A stretch of DNA of 64,000 nt from CAZHFW01 sp964531675 (GTDB taxonomy: Bacteria > Planctomycetota > Phycisphaerae > Phycisphaerales > UBA1924): positions 12,455 to 76,454 of the forward strand of contig CAZHFW010000019.1 in assembly GCA_964531675.1 (NCBI GenBank), written 5' to 3'. The translations under genes and the position numbers were made by a program. Position 1 is the first letter of the stretch; every line of letters begins with the position of its first letter. Below, piece by piece: positions 1 to 7,531 of this stretch. A model generated the notes under the pieces. The model had not been told where the DNA came from. It did no database searches and saw only the letters and a program-made list of their open reading frames with translations.

Positions 1-49
1 AGAGGTGGCCCCCGGTCCCGCCGCCGGCGAAGAGGAAGGTGGTGCTCAT
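1..49 (-). CDS. murG: MurG N-terminus, cut by the window edge
   Basis: Only the first 16 codons are inside the window. The minus strand reads MSTTFLFAGGGTGGHL, which is the glycine-rich N-terminal loop of MurG, the UDP-N-acetylglucosamine transferase that makes lipid II on the inner face of the membrane. It starts 16 bases after the ftsW stop and on the same strand, the usual ftsW-murG order of the division and cell-wall cluster. The GGGTGGH motif plus this position make the call good despite its length. The rest of the gene lies beyond position 1. Confidence 0.8.
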   Translation of the reverse strand, partial: MSTTFLFAGGGTGGHL

Positions 50-65
50 GGTCGACACGGTGATG

Positions 66-1280
66 TCAGGCAGCGATGGCTTCCAGCGGAGCCGCGGGCG
101 TGCTCGCGGGCGCGTGGCGTGATTCGGAGAACGCAGCAGCGTGGGAGCGGTCGATGGCGATGACCAGTCCCAGGCAGAGTCCGGTGAGGATCCAGCCCGT
201 GCCTCCCGCGGAGACCAGGGGGAGGGCGATGCCCTTGGTGGGACCCAGGCCGGTCACCACCGCGAGGTTGATGATCGCCTGCAGGCCGATCGTCGAAATC
301 ACGCCCAGCGCAAAGAGCCGCAGGAGCTTGCCGGGTTCCCGGCAGACGATCAGCATCCCGGACCAGACGATGCCCGCAAAGAGGGCGGCGATCACCAGCG
401 CACCGGCGACGCCAAGCTCCTCGCAGATGACCGCGAAGAGGAAGTCGGTCTGATCCTCGGGCAGGAAGCCCAGCTTCTGGAGGCCGAAGCCCAGCCCACG
501 GCCGAAGACTTCGCCGTTGGAGATCGCGACCAGCGACTGGATGATGTGGTAACCCGTCCCCTGGGGGTCGGCGTAGGGGTCGATGAACGAGATGATGCGG
601 TTGATCCGGTAAGGGCTGGTCACAATCGCGACCACGAACCCCGCCAGGGCGAAGGGAACGAACATCAGGAACTGCCAGATCCGGGCCCCGCCCGCGATGA
701 GGATCAGGCAGGCGGTCGAGCCGATCAGGACGCCCGTGCCCAGGTCTTCCTTGGCGACACCCGCCGCGACGATTCCCAGGGCGAGCAAGGCTGGTCCCAG
801 CCCGATCCAGAACTTGTGGATGGTCGCGGAGCGGGCCGACGCGTACCAGGCCATGACCGCGACGAAGCCCCACTTCACCAGTTCGGAAGGCTGCATCTGC
901 CCGAAGACCGGGACCTTGATCCAGCGGTGGGAGTTGTTGGTGGGCTTGGCCAACCCAGGCACGTAGCACAGGATCAGCATGCAGAGCATGGCCAGGACGC
1001 CGAAGATCAGCGGGACGAAGCCGAGTCTGGAAAGCCGCTCCTCAGCCGAATCGGCAAACGCCCGGATCGGCAGGAATCCCGCGCCCACCATGGCGACCAG
1101 GGCCATCCCCATGTGCATGGTCTGAGGCGACTGGAGAATGCTCTGGATCGTCACACCCGGAACCGGCTGGTTCGGAGAGGTCACCGCAGCGACCTTCATC
1201 AGGGCGGAGTTCACCATCACGACGCCGATGGTCAGAAGGGCGATGGCGCAAAGGGCCAGGATGTGTCCGGGGCGGACCAT
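66..1280 (-). CDS. ftsW: FtsW, SEDS-family peptidoglycan polymerase
   Basis: A 404-residue integral membrane protein of the SEDS family (FtsW/RodA/SpoVE), which polymerises lipid II at the septum with a partner class B PBP. About ten hydrophobic segments are visible. Family landmarks include HRWIKV (near 118-123), QPSELVKWG (130-138), EDLGTG and PLVSAGGTG near the C-terminus. FtsW is preferred over RodA because murG follows 16 bases downstream. The ATG at 1280 places a short tail before the first membrane segment. The frame is open to 1340, but that extension (MRPPPR...) is charged and unlike the family. The short C-terminal tail is rich in Ala and Pro. Confidence 0.92.
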   Translation of the reverse strand: MVRPGHILALCAIALLTIGVVMVNSALMKVAAVTSPNQPVPGVTIQSILQSPQTMHMGMALVAMVGAGFLPIRAFADSAEERLSRLGFVPLIFGVLAMLCMLILCYVPGLAKPTNNSHRWIKVPVFGQMQPSELVKWGFVAVMAWYASARSATIHKFWIGLGPALLALGIVAAGVAKEDLGTGVLIGSTACLILIAGGARIWQFLMFVPFALAGFVVAIVTSPYRINRIISFIDPYADPQGTGYHIIQSLVAISNGEVFGRGLGFGLQKLGFLPEDQTDFLFAVICEELGVAGALVIAALFAGIVWSGMLIVCREPGKLLRLFALGVISTIGLQAIINLAVVTGLGPTKGIALPLVSAGGTGWILTGLCLGLVIAIDRSHAAAFSESRHAPASTPAAPLEAIAA

Positions 1281-1414
1281 GATCGGATGGTATCGGACAG
1301 GGGGCGTGAATTGGTGCAAGATCCGGGGCGGGGGTCGCACCCCGGACGGTTGGTCCGAATGGGCCTGAAGACTGGGGGCATTGGGGTGGGTTCGTGCCTT
1401 GCAGAGTCGTCGAT

Positions 1415-1546
1415 CCTGGTTTGGGCGAGGCGCCCAAACCAGGCGTGATCCGGGGGGGGCGGGATCTGGGTTGGCTCAGTCGTGGGGTGGGGTTGGATGG
1501 GCGCGATCACGTCCACGCCCGGATTGGGCGCTTCGCCCAATCCGGG
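1415..1546. repeat. Inverted pair of REP-type palindromes, left side of RAYT
   Basis: There are two 29-bp hairpins. The first (1415-1443) has perfect 13-base arms, CCTGGTTTGGGCG and its complement, around AGG. The second (1518-1546) has perfect arms, CCCGGATTGGGCG and its complement, around CTT, and lies in the opposite orientation. Each unit, read in its own direction, is preceded by GATC and followed by CGTG. The 74 bp between them show nothing else. The pair sits between the ftsW start and the transposase stop codon, the arrangement called a BIME in REP/RAYT systems. Confidence 0.85.
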
Positions 1547-1601
1547 ATCGAAGTCGGAGGGCGTCCTGACCATTCCGGACCCCACGCGGACAGACGCCCG
1601 A

Positions 1602-2150
1602 CTAACACCCGTCGCAGAAGGTCCAGACGGGGGCGTGCTCCTTCACCGCGTGGTGGACGATGTAGTTGAAGACCGCTGCCTGATGCTCGCGGTCGAGAAT
1701 GCGCTCGTCGTGCCAGCGGGCAGCCCAGACGCGACCTCTGATCTCGGCGACAGCTCGCGACGTCACACGCTTCAGCTGCCCGATGTCACGGTCCTTCTCG
1801 ACCTCGTCAAGCTTCGCGAGGATGTGTACGTGGGTCCACGCGACCGCGATCGCGAGAACCTCAATCCCTTTGCACGTCGTCGCGGTGCGGAGGGACCGAA
1901 GCACGATCATCGCACGCTCGCGATCGAGATGGACCGGGGGCTTGTGCATGATGCTGCGCGCGTAGCGGCGCAGGCCTGCATCGGGATTCGGGGACCTGTC
2001 CCGTGGATCTCGCGGCTGCGCATGGATGCGGTGCAGGTGATTGCGATACCCGCGAGGATCGCCAGGAAGCCAAGTCCCGAAGGTCGACCACACCACATGA
2101 AACCATGCCTTGGTCGGGTTCGGAGACATGCGGCGCTCCGCAGCGTTCAT
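1602..2150 (-). CDS. REP-associated tyrosine transposase (RAYT), IS200/Y1-like
   Basis: A 182-residue protein of the single-domain Y1 HUH transposase family that handles REP palindromes. Visible landmarks are the N-terminal beta strand with GTWLPGDPRGY (25-35), the metal-binding HUH motif HVH (107-109, in WTHVHIL), and a C-terminal helix with the likely nucleophile Tyr163 followed by HHAVKEH. The frame is open to 2285, but residues encoded above 2150 look non-coding and run into a damaged palindrome. ATG at 2150 or 2129 fits the family better. Palindrome pairs lie on both sides (1415-1546 and 2344-2472). Known RAYTs are single-copy housekeeping-like genes flanked by their own REPs, which is what is seen here. 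Confidence 0.85.
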   Translation of the reverse strand: MNAAERRMSPNPTKAWFHVVWSTFGTWLPGDPRGYRNHLHRIHAQPRDPRDRSPNPDAGLRRYARSIMHKPPVHLDRERAMIVLRSLRTATTCKGIEVLAIAVAWTHVHILAKLDEVEKDRDIGQLKRVTSRAVAEIRGRVWAARWHDERILDREHQAAVFNYIVHHAVKEHAPVWTFCDGC

Positions 2151-2285
2151 CAGGCTCACGGGTTCGGCACGAGGTCTGGAGGAATCGCAGATCGGACTTG
2201 GTTCGGGACACGTATTCGAGAACCCGCGAGAGAGTTTCGGCTTGGCGGGACACTTGGACGGGGTGGGCTTTAGCGAGTCGTTCAT

Positions 2286-2305
2286 ACTGGTTTAGGCGAA
2301 GCGCG
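2286..2305. repeat. Degenerate REP half-element
   Basis: The stretch ACTGGTTTAGGCGAAGCGC matches the left arm and loop of the intact palindrome 58 bp downstream, with one change in the arm. The right arm is not recognisable. It lies just upstream of the RAYT reading frame, so it may be a decayed third copy on this side. Confidence 0.55.
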
Positions 2306-2343
2306 GGAGCGTTCGACGAGGCTGGCCTGGTCGTGTCGTTGAT

Positions 2344-2472
2344 CCTGGTTTGGGCGAAGCGCCCAAACCAGGCGTGGACCAGGCGTGGGCCGGCCTCGAC
2401 GTGAGGCATGATGCAGGTGGCTTCGGGTGCAATGGGGCCCATGCCCAGATTGGGCGTTTCGCCCAAACCGGG
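2344..2472. repeat. Inverted pair of REP-type palindromes, right side of RAYT
   Basis: The first unit (2344-2372) has perfect 13-base arms around AAG and carries the GATC and CGTG brackets. The second (2444-2472) is inverted, has imperfect arms around TTT, and its brackets have decayed to GAGT and CATG. The spacer is 71 bp. Together with 1415-1546 the pair encloses the transposase gene almost symmetrically. Confidence 0.8.
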
Positions 2473-2724
2473 ACTCGGGACTCGGGACGAGAAACACGGA
2501 TCGAGGACGTTGGGACCCGGGACTTGGTCACCGGGATCGGTACCCGGGGCCTGGGGCCCGGGGCTTGGGGCTTGGGGCTTGGGGCTTGGACTGTTCTCGC
2601 TGGTCGAACTCGGATGTCGCTCTGTCCCTGAGACTTGCTTGACTGACGTGAATCGCAGGCGTGAGACAACCTTGACGCTGGAACCGGCGTCAACGGGCGA
2701 CTGCTGGACGATCCATCTCTGGAG
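2473..2724. other. Gene-free spacer with a short tandem repeat
   Basis: There is no convincing gene between the REP pair and the rimO stop. At about 2555-2588 the 7-base unit GGGGCTT is repeated about five times. Nothing else was recognised. Confidence 0.5.
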
Positions 2725-4617
2725 TCAGCGGAGGATGCTCAGGCCGACGCGCTTTTCGAGGTCTTGGACGGGGCGTGCAATGAGGTCGTAGCCATCGGAG
2801 GCGACGATGACGCACTTGACCAGTTCGCCCGGGGAGAGCTCATTGCGGGAGTGGACGTATGTCACCGCGTCGATGTCGGGGGCCTGGAAGTAGGTCCGTC
2901 CCTGGTAGAGGCGGGCCTTGTCGGAGACGCCCGAGGTCTTGAGGCCCTTGGTGGCCAGAGGCCTGTCGATGACGACATCCAGGCGCACGCCGGTGGTCGT
3001 CGGGTTCTTCTCATCGAACGCCGCAGCGAGCTTGGCAGCCTTCGCGAAGGCGAGCTCCTGCTGGAGCAGCATGACTTCCTCGCGACGGCGGGCTTTCACT
3101 TCGGGCGGGACCGCGAGCTTGGGGTCATTCTCCATGGTGCCCGCGACGGTGCCAGGCTCCTTGGAGTACTCGAACACACCAACCGCTTCGAAGTCCATCT
3201 CGCGGATGAAGTCCAGAAGCTCCTGGTGATCCGCTTCGGTCTCGCCCGGGAAGCCTGAGATGAACGTGGTGCGGACCGCCATTCCCGGGATGCGCTCGCG
3301 CAGGGCCTTGATGACCGAGCCTTGCTGGGCGCGGGTCGTGTTTCGCTTCATCGCGGCCAGCATGCGGTCGGAGGCGTGCTGGAGCGGGATGTCGAGGTAC
3401 GGCAGCAGACGCCCCTGACGCACGAGGCTCGCGAAGGCGTCGATGATCGGGAGCGTGAAGTTGGTCGGATAGGCGTACATCAGGCGGAGCCAGCCCTGGC
3501 CGGTCTCCTGCTGCATCGTGTTCGAGAGGGCTTCGAGGAGCGCGGGGAGGCCTTGGAGGGAGGAGAAGGAAGAGGGAGCAGATGAAGCGCTGAGGACTCG
3601 CAGACTTGTTGAGGGGGGAGAAGGAGAGGTAGAAGAGGAAGAGCCCACTCGGAGAGTGGGGGTACCCGAGATGGGGGTACCGGCGGTCGCGGGCTGGAGG
3701 CCAAAGCCGATGTCGTCGCCGTAGCTTGTGGTGTCCTGACCGATGAGCAGGATCTCGAAGGCGCCGTCGTTGATGAGTTCCTTGAGTTCGTTGACGGCGC
3801 GATCCAGAGGCTTGGAGCGCATCTTGCCTCGGATGGACGGGATGGTGCAGAACGCGCAGTTCTGGTTGCAACCCTCGCCGATGCGGAGGTAGGCGTAGTG
3901 GCGCGGCGTGAGGCGGAGGCGGGCGGAGTCGTCTTCGAAGTAGCCGATGCCCTTGCCGTCCTTGCCGTTGACGGTGAGGCCGGTGGTTTCCACGCCGCGG
4001 GACTTGGCGGCGGTGAGCGCGTTGGCCGCGATGTAGTACGATGGCGCGTCCTTGGCCTGATCGTGGTTGGCCTTGCGGTCGAGCTTCACGCCCCGGACCG
4101 CTTCGACGATCTTGTCGCGATCAAAGACGCCGATGAGGGCGTCGATCCCCGGGGCCCACTCGAGCATCTTGGCGCGGTGGCGCTGGACGAGGCAACCGGC
4201 GACGACGACGCGTTTGACGTTGCCTGCTTCCTTCTGGCGGATCGCTTCGTGGATGACCGAGAGGGATTCCTGCTTGGAGGCTTCCAGGAAGCCGCAGGTG
4301 TTCACGATGACCGCGTCGGCGTTTCCGAAGGTGGGATCGCCCGGGTCGTGCGAGACTGGCATGATGCCGTCGTTGGCGAGCAGGCCGAGCATCTTCTCGG
4401 AGTCGACCAGGTTCTTGGGGCAACCCAGGCTCACGAAGGAGATGGTGCGGACCTGGTCGGAGCGCTTGGCCTTGGCGGGGCGGGCTGACCGGGACGCAGA
4501 AGACGCCCGACGCGCGGGCCTTGCCTTGGCGGCGGAGGCCTTGCGGGCGGGCGACTTGGCGCGCACCTTTCGGGAGGGGGTGCGGCTGGACTTTCGTGAG
4601 GGGGACTTCTTGGGCAC
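2725..4617 (-). CDS. rimO: RimO, ribosomal protein S12 methylthiotransferase, with extra segments
   Basis: A radical-SAM methylthiotransferase that modifies an aspartate of ribosomal protein S12. The UPF0004 domain begins with FVSLGCPKNLVDSE (Cys65). The radical-SAM cluster motif CNQNCAFC lies near 247-254, and a TRAM-like region closes the protein. At 630 residues it is much longer than the usual ~440. Two additions explain this. One is an N-terminal tail of about 52 residues made almost only of Lys, Arg, Ser, Ala and Pro. The other is a Ser/Pro/Thr/Leu-rich insert of about 60 residues (roughly 300-360) between YGDDIGF and LPALLEALS. Family assignment is secure; the function of the extra segments is unknown. 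Confidence 0.92.
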   Translation of the reverse strand: MPKKSPSRKSSRTPSRKVRAKSPARKASAAKARPARRASSASRSARPAKAKRSDQVRTISFVSLGCPKNLVDSEKMLGLLANDGIMPVSHDPGDPTFGNADAVIVNTCGFLEASKQESLSVIHEAIRQKEAGNVKRVVVAGCLVQRHRAKMLEWAPGIDALIGVFDRDKIVEAVRGVKLDRKANHDQAKDAPSYYIAANALTAAKSRGVETTGLTVNGKDGKGIGYFEDDSARLRLTPRHYAYLRIGEGCNQNCAFCTIPSIRGKMRSKPLDRAVNELKELINDGAFEILLIGQDTTSYGDDIGFGLQPATAGTPISGTPTLRVGSSSSTSPSPPSTSLRVLSASSAPSSFSSLQGLPALLEALSNTMQQETGQGWLRLMYAYPTNFTLPIIDAFASLVRQGRLLPYLDIPLQHASDRMLAAMKRNTTRAQQGSVIKALRERIPGMAVRTTFISGFPGETEADHQELLDFIREMDFEAVGVFEYSKEPGTVAGTMENDPKLAVPPEVKARRREEVMLLQQELAFAKAAKLAAAFDEKNPTTTGVRLDVVIDRPLATKGLKTSGVSDKARLYQGRTYFQAPDIDAVTYVHSRNELSPGELVKCVIVASDGYDLIARPVQDLEKRVGLSILR

Positions 4618-4654
4618 AGCGGGCGAACTTTAGGCGATCGCGCCCGCGGACGGC

Positions 4655-5134
4655 CTAACCGACCTTGCGGAGCTTGCCCATCAGGGACTCGGCGTTGAGG
4701 CCCGCCATGGGGTAATGCTGCTGGAGGGCGCTGGCCAGGGCTTCCGGATCGGCGACAGCAAAGGACGCGGGGATCCCGATCCGCCAGCCGGCAAACCGCA
4801 TGGCACGGGCCAGGTGGCGGGTGGTGGAGACGATGACGAGCTCGTCATCCTCGAACCCGAGGGGGAGCATGCCGAACTGCCAGGCCTGGCGGCGTTCGAT
4901 GAGCTTGATGATGTCAGCCGCGGGCTTGAAGCTGGTGGGGTCGAGGTTCTCGGTGAGGGCCGCGTACTGCTCGGCCCAGGCCTCTTCGATGGCGGACTGA
5001 TCGACGCCGAAGATCTTCTCGGCGAGCACGCCGAAGGGGCGGTGGCACTGGCGCTGCTCCTCGAGGATGAGGTCGCGCTGGTCCTTGGACAGGACGCCCT
5101 TGGCCACGAGCAGATCACCAAGTCGCATGTACAT
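4655..5134 (-). CDS. Stand-alone MshEN/GspE N-terminal domain-like protein
   Basis: A 159-residue soluble protein. The start MYMRLGDLLVAKG and the following SKDQRDLILEEQ resemble the N-terminal (MshEN, T2SSE_N) domain of type II secretion and type IV pilus ATPases, which in some proteins binds c-di-GMP. No ATPase Walker motifs follow, so the domain stands alone. ATG at 5134 is supported by AGGAG six bases upstream; a second ATG is two codons in. It lies 37 bases below the rimO start on the same strand. Domain resemblance is by eye only; a role in c-di-GMP binding is inference. Confidence 0.55.
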   Translation of the reverse strand: MYMRLGDLLVAKGVLSKDQRDLILEEQRQCHRPFGVLAEKIFGVDQSAIEEAWAEQYAALTENLDPTSFKPAADIIKLIERRQAWQFGMLPLGFEDDELVIVSTTRHLARAMRFAGWRIGIPASFAVADPEALASALQQHYPMAGLNAESLMGKLRKVG

Positions 5135-5147
5135 CGGTCACTCCTGA

Positions 5148-5644
5148 ATCACGTCGGCGAGAACAGACCCGGCGTTGACGACGACGAGCCGTCGCGGCAT
5201 GAGAGGGATCGGCGCAGTCAAGTTGCATGTTCATGCCTGGAGCGCAGCCTTCGCGTTGCGGGGTGGGGCAGCGCCATGCGCGCGGAGTCGACGCGTTGCG
5301 GCGCGTGTGCGGGGCGCGGAGCGCGGAATTCCCGAGCCTTGGGTGGCACGCGATCGGCGCGTATCGCAGGGCGACGCGAACGCGGGAGCGATTCGGGCCG
5401 AGAATGCGGGCGTGGCTGCGACGGCCGGGACGCGTCCGAGATCCGGCGCGGGAAGGGCGGACGGAAACGAGTCGAGCGATGGTCGTTTCGGGACGCTTGG
5501 CGCGGGACAGGGAGGGGGTTGGCGCGGGCTTATCGGGCGCGGGAAGTCCGCGGGCGCGCATGACGTCGGGGGTCGGCGGGTCTATATTGGGCCATCGTTG
5601 AGCCGCATTTCCATCTCCCGACCCCCGCGGACGTCAGCCGTCTG
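5148..5644. other. About 500 bp without a recognisable gene
   Basis: A very GC-rich divergent region between two genes. Open frames exist on both strands, but none shows a Shine-Dalgarno site or protein-like composition. A TATATT at 5582-5587 is the only AT-rich hexamer and could be a -10 element for the gene starting near 5645. No structured RNA was recognised. Confidence 0.4.
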
Positions 5645-6079
5645 GTGCTGATCGTGACCGGATCGACGCTCGAGGCGGAGCTGTTGGATCGCCCCACGGC
5701 GTACACGCTGCGGCAGGCGATGATCGTGTGGCTCGTGGAGCACCAGATGGTGCGGGACGCCCGCGAAGGGGCGTCGCGCGTGCTGGTGTGCTCGGACATC
5801 TGGTACCTCAACCAGGAAGAGCTCCGCACGTGCCCCACGGTCGCGATCGGCGGGCCGGGCTCCAACGCGCTGACGGCGTACCTGGGCGACAAGCTCCCTT
5901 CGGCGTTCGTGGTCGATGGGCAGATGATCGTGCAGATGGACCCCGAGCTTGGCGGCGGACTCGACGACGTCGTCGCGAGCTGCTGGGGCGACAACGCCCA
6001 GACCACCGCAGCGGCGGTGGGCGTCTTCCAGGAACGCTATCTGCACGATTTCCTGGAAGCCGCGACCGCGGGCTGGTGA
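5645..6079 (+). CDS. Conserved-looking hypothetical protein
   Basis: A 144-residue soluble protein, not recognised. It has an even globular composition, a central AIGGPGSNALTAYLGDKLP stretch that looks like a loop-helix ligand site, then a FVVDGQMIVQMD strand and an Asp-rich turn (LDDVVAS). The GTG at 5645 is the only usable start in the open frame; there is no Shine-Dalgarno. The frame stays open upstream to 5564 and that stretch (VEPHFHLPTPADVSRL) is also protein-like, so an unusual upstream start is possible. It converges on mnmE, 42 bases away. Confidence 0.6.
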   Translation: MLIVTGSTLEAELLDRPTAYTLRQAMIVWLVEHQMVRDAREGASRVLVCSDIWYLNQEELRTCPTVAIGGPGSNALTAYLGDKLPSAFVVDGQMIVQMDPELGGGLDDVVASCWGDNAQTTAAAVGVFQERYLHDFLEAATAGW

Positions 6080-6121
6080 GGCCGGCGGGTTAAGCGGGCG
6101 AAAGACGCCTTCACGCGATGG

Positions 6122-7450
6122 TTACTTCCCGACGCAAAAGGTCGCAAACACGCGTCCGATGACGTCGTCCGGACTGATGCGGCCGATGAGCTCGCCGAGG
6201 TGATCCAGAGCTTCACGCAGGGGCAGGGCGACCAGCTCGGCGTGGGCGCGACCTTGCGACGCTTCGCGGGCGGTGTCGAGGGCCTCGATCGTGCGGGTGA
6301 GCGCCAGGCGGTGGCGTGGGAGCAACGCGGCGACCCCCGCGGCGCGGGATGCGAAAGCCTGGTCGGCGATCGCCCGGCGGAGCGCGCCGAGGTTGTAGCC
6401 ATCCAACGCGCAAATCGGCAGTCCGTCGGAGGACGCACGCGTCGGGAGATCGGCCTTGGTGCGGACGCGGATAATGCGCGTGCTGGCGGACGCCTGGAGA
6501 TCCGAATCGCGCTCGAAGCGTCCGCTGGGATCGCACCAAATCAGAACGTCCGCCTCGCCGACCGCGGCGCGGGCCGCGGCCTGGGCGGCGGCGTCGATGG
6601 GCGTCGCGAGGGACGCATCCAGGCCCGGCAGATCGCAGAGCTCGACCGCGGAGGCGCCGGGGAGCTCGCGGGAGAGGTCCAGGGACTCGCGGAGGACGTC
6701 GCGCGTCGTGCCCGCGACATCGGAAACCACGGCGCGGGGGCGGCCCAGCAGCGTGTTGAAGAGCGTGCTCTTCCCCGCGTTGGGCGGACCGACCAGCGCG
6801 ACCAGCGGCGTTGACGCGGACGCTTCGCGGGGCGTCTGGTCGCCAACACGGGCCTTGATCGCGGCGCGGAGTTCGTCGAGCTGGGCGCGGAGGGCTTCGG
6901 GTGCGATTGCGACGACGTCTTCCTGATCCGTGAAGTCGATCCCGGCTTCGGTGAGGGCCAGGAGCGTCGTCAGGCGATCGGCCCAGGCGCGGTACTCGAC
7001 GCCTGTCACGCCCTGGAGCAACCGGCCAGCGGCGGCGAGCTGCTGGTCGGTCTGGGCGGCGATGGTCGCGGCGACGCCCTCGGCCTGATCGAGCGTGAGC
7101 TTGTTGTTGAGGTACGCGCGGGCAGTGAACTCGCCGGGCTCGGCGGGCCTGAGGCCCATGGCGATGAGTGCGGCGCTGATGCGTTCCATCAGGTGCGGAT
7201 TCCCGGGGATCTGAAGCTCGAACGCGTCGTCGCCGGTGTACGAGCGGGGCGCGGGGAAGACCAGGACCAATGCCGGAAGTTCGTACACGCCGATGCGCCA
7301 GCGGATCGCGTGAAGGCCGCGCGTCAGGGGGGCGTCGGGACTGCACGCACGCAGCGCGGAGAACGCGGCGGGGCCAGAGACGCGGATGAACCCGCGGCTG
7401 GACCAGCCTGGCGCGGAGGCCGCGGCGATGATGGTGTCCGACGGATTCAC
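6122..7450 (-). CDS. mnmE: MnmE, tRNA modification GTPase
   Basis: A 442-residue GTPase that works with MnmG to put 5-(carboxymethyl)aminomethyl-type groups on wobble uridine of tRNAs. The N-terminal tetrahydrofolate-binding domain is followed by a helical domain that carries the inserted G domain. Visible motifs are the P-loop GPPNAGKST (near 220-230), DVAGTTRD, and the family's C-terminal C-x-G-K box, here CVGK as the last four residues. Length and ends are normal. It starts just after the yidC terminator hairpin on the same strand. Confidence 0.95.
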   Translation of the reverse strand: MNPSDTIIAAASAPGWSSRGFIRVSGPAAFSALRACSPDAPLTRGLHAIRWRIGVYELPALVLVFPAPRSYTGDDAFELQIPGNPHLMERISAALIAMGLRPAEPGEFTARAYLNNKLTLDQAEGVAATIAAQTDQQLAAAGRLLQGVTGVEYRAWADRLTTLLALTEAGIDFTDQEDVVAIAPEALRAQLDELRAAIKARVGDQTPREASASTPLVALVGPPNAGKSTLFNTLLGRPRAVVSDVAGTTRDVLRESLDLSRELPGASAVELCDLPGLDASLATPIDAAAQAAARAAVGEADVLIWCDPSGRFERDSDLQASASTRIIRVRTKADLPTRASSDGLPICALDGYNLGALRRAIADQAFASRAAGVAALLPRHRLALTRTIEALDTAREASQGRAHAELVALPLREALDHLGELIGRISPDDVIGRVFATFCVGK

Positions 7451-7480
7451 GCGGGTGATCGTAGAGCTTTCCCAAAGAAC

Positions 7481-7509
7481 AAGGCCCGGGCGTCTGAGGC
7501 CCGGGCCTT
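7481..7509 (-). terminator. Hairpin downstream of yidC
   Basis: A perfect 11-bp stem, AAGGCCCGGGC and its complement, around a 7-base loop. On the minus strand it is followed by TTGTTCTTT. It lies 23 bases past the yidC stop and before mnmE, so it probably ends the yidC transcript. Confidence 0.75.
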
Positions 7510-7531
7510 GGCTTGATCGCGGGGGTCAGGT

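Noticed and set aside
5227..5601. 124-residue plus frame in the 5.1-5.6 kb gap
   Set aside because: Arg/Gly/Ala-rich, no ribosome site, no protein-like pattern; treated as non-coding.
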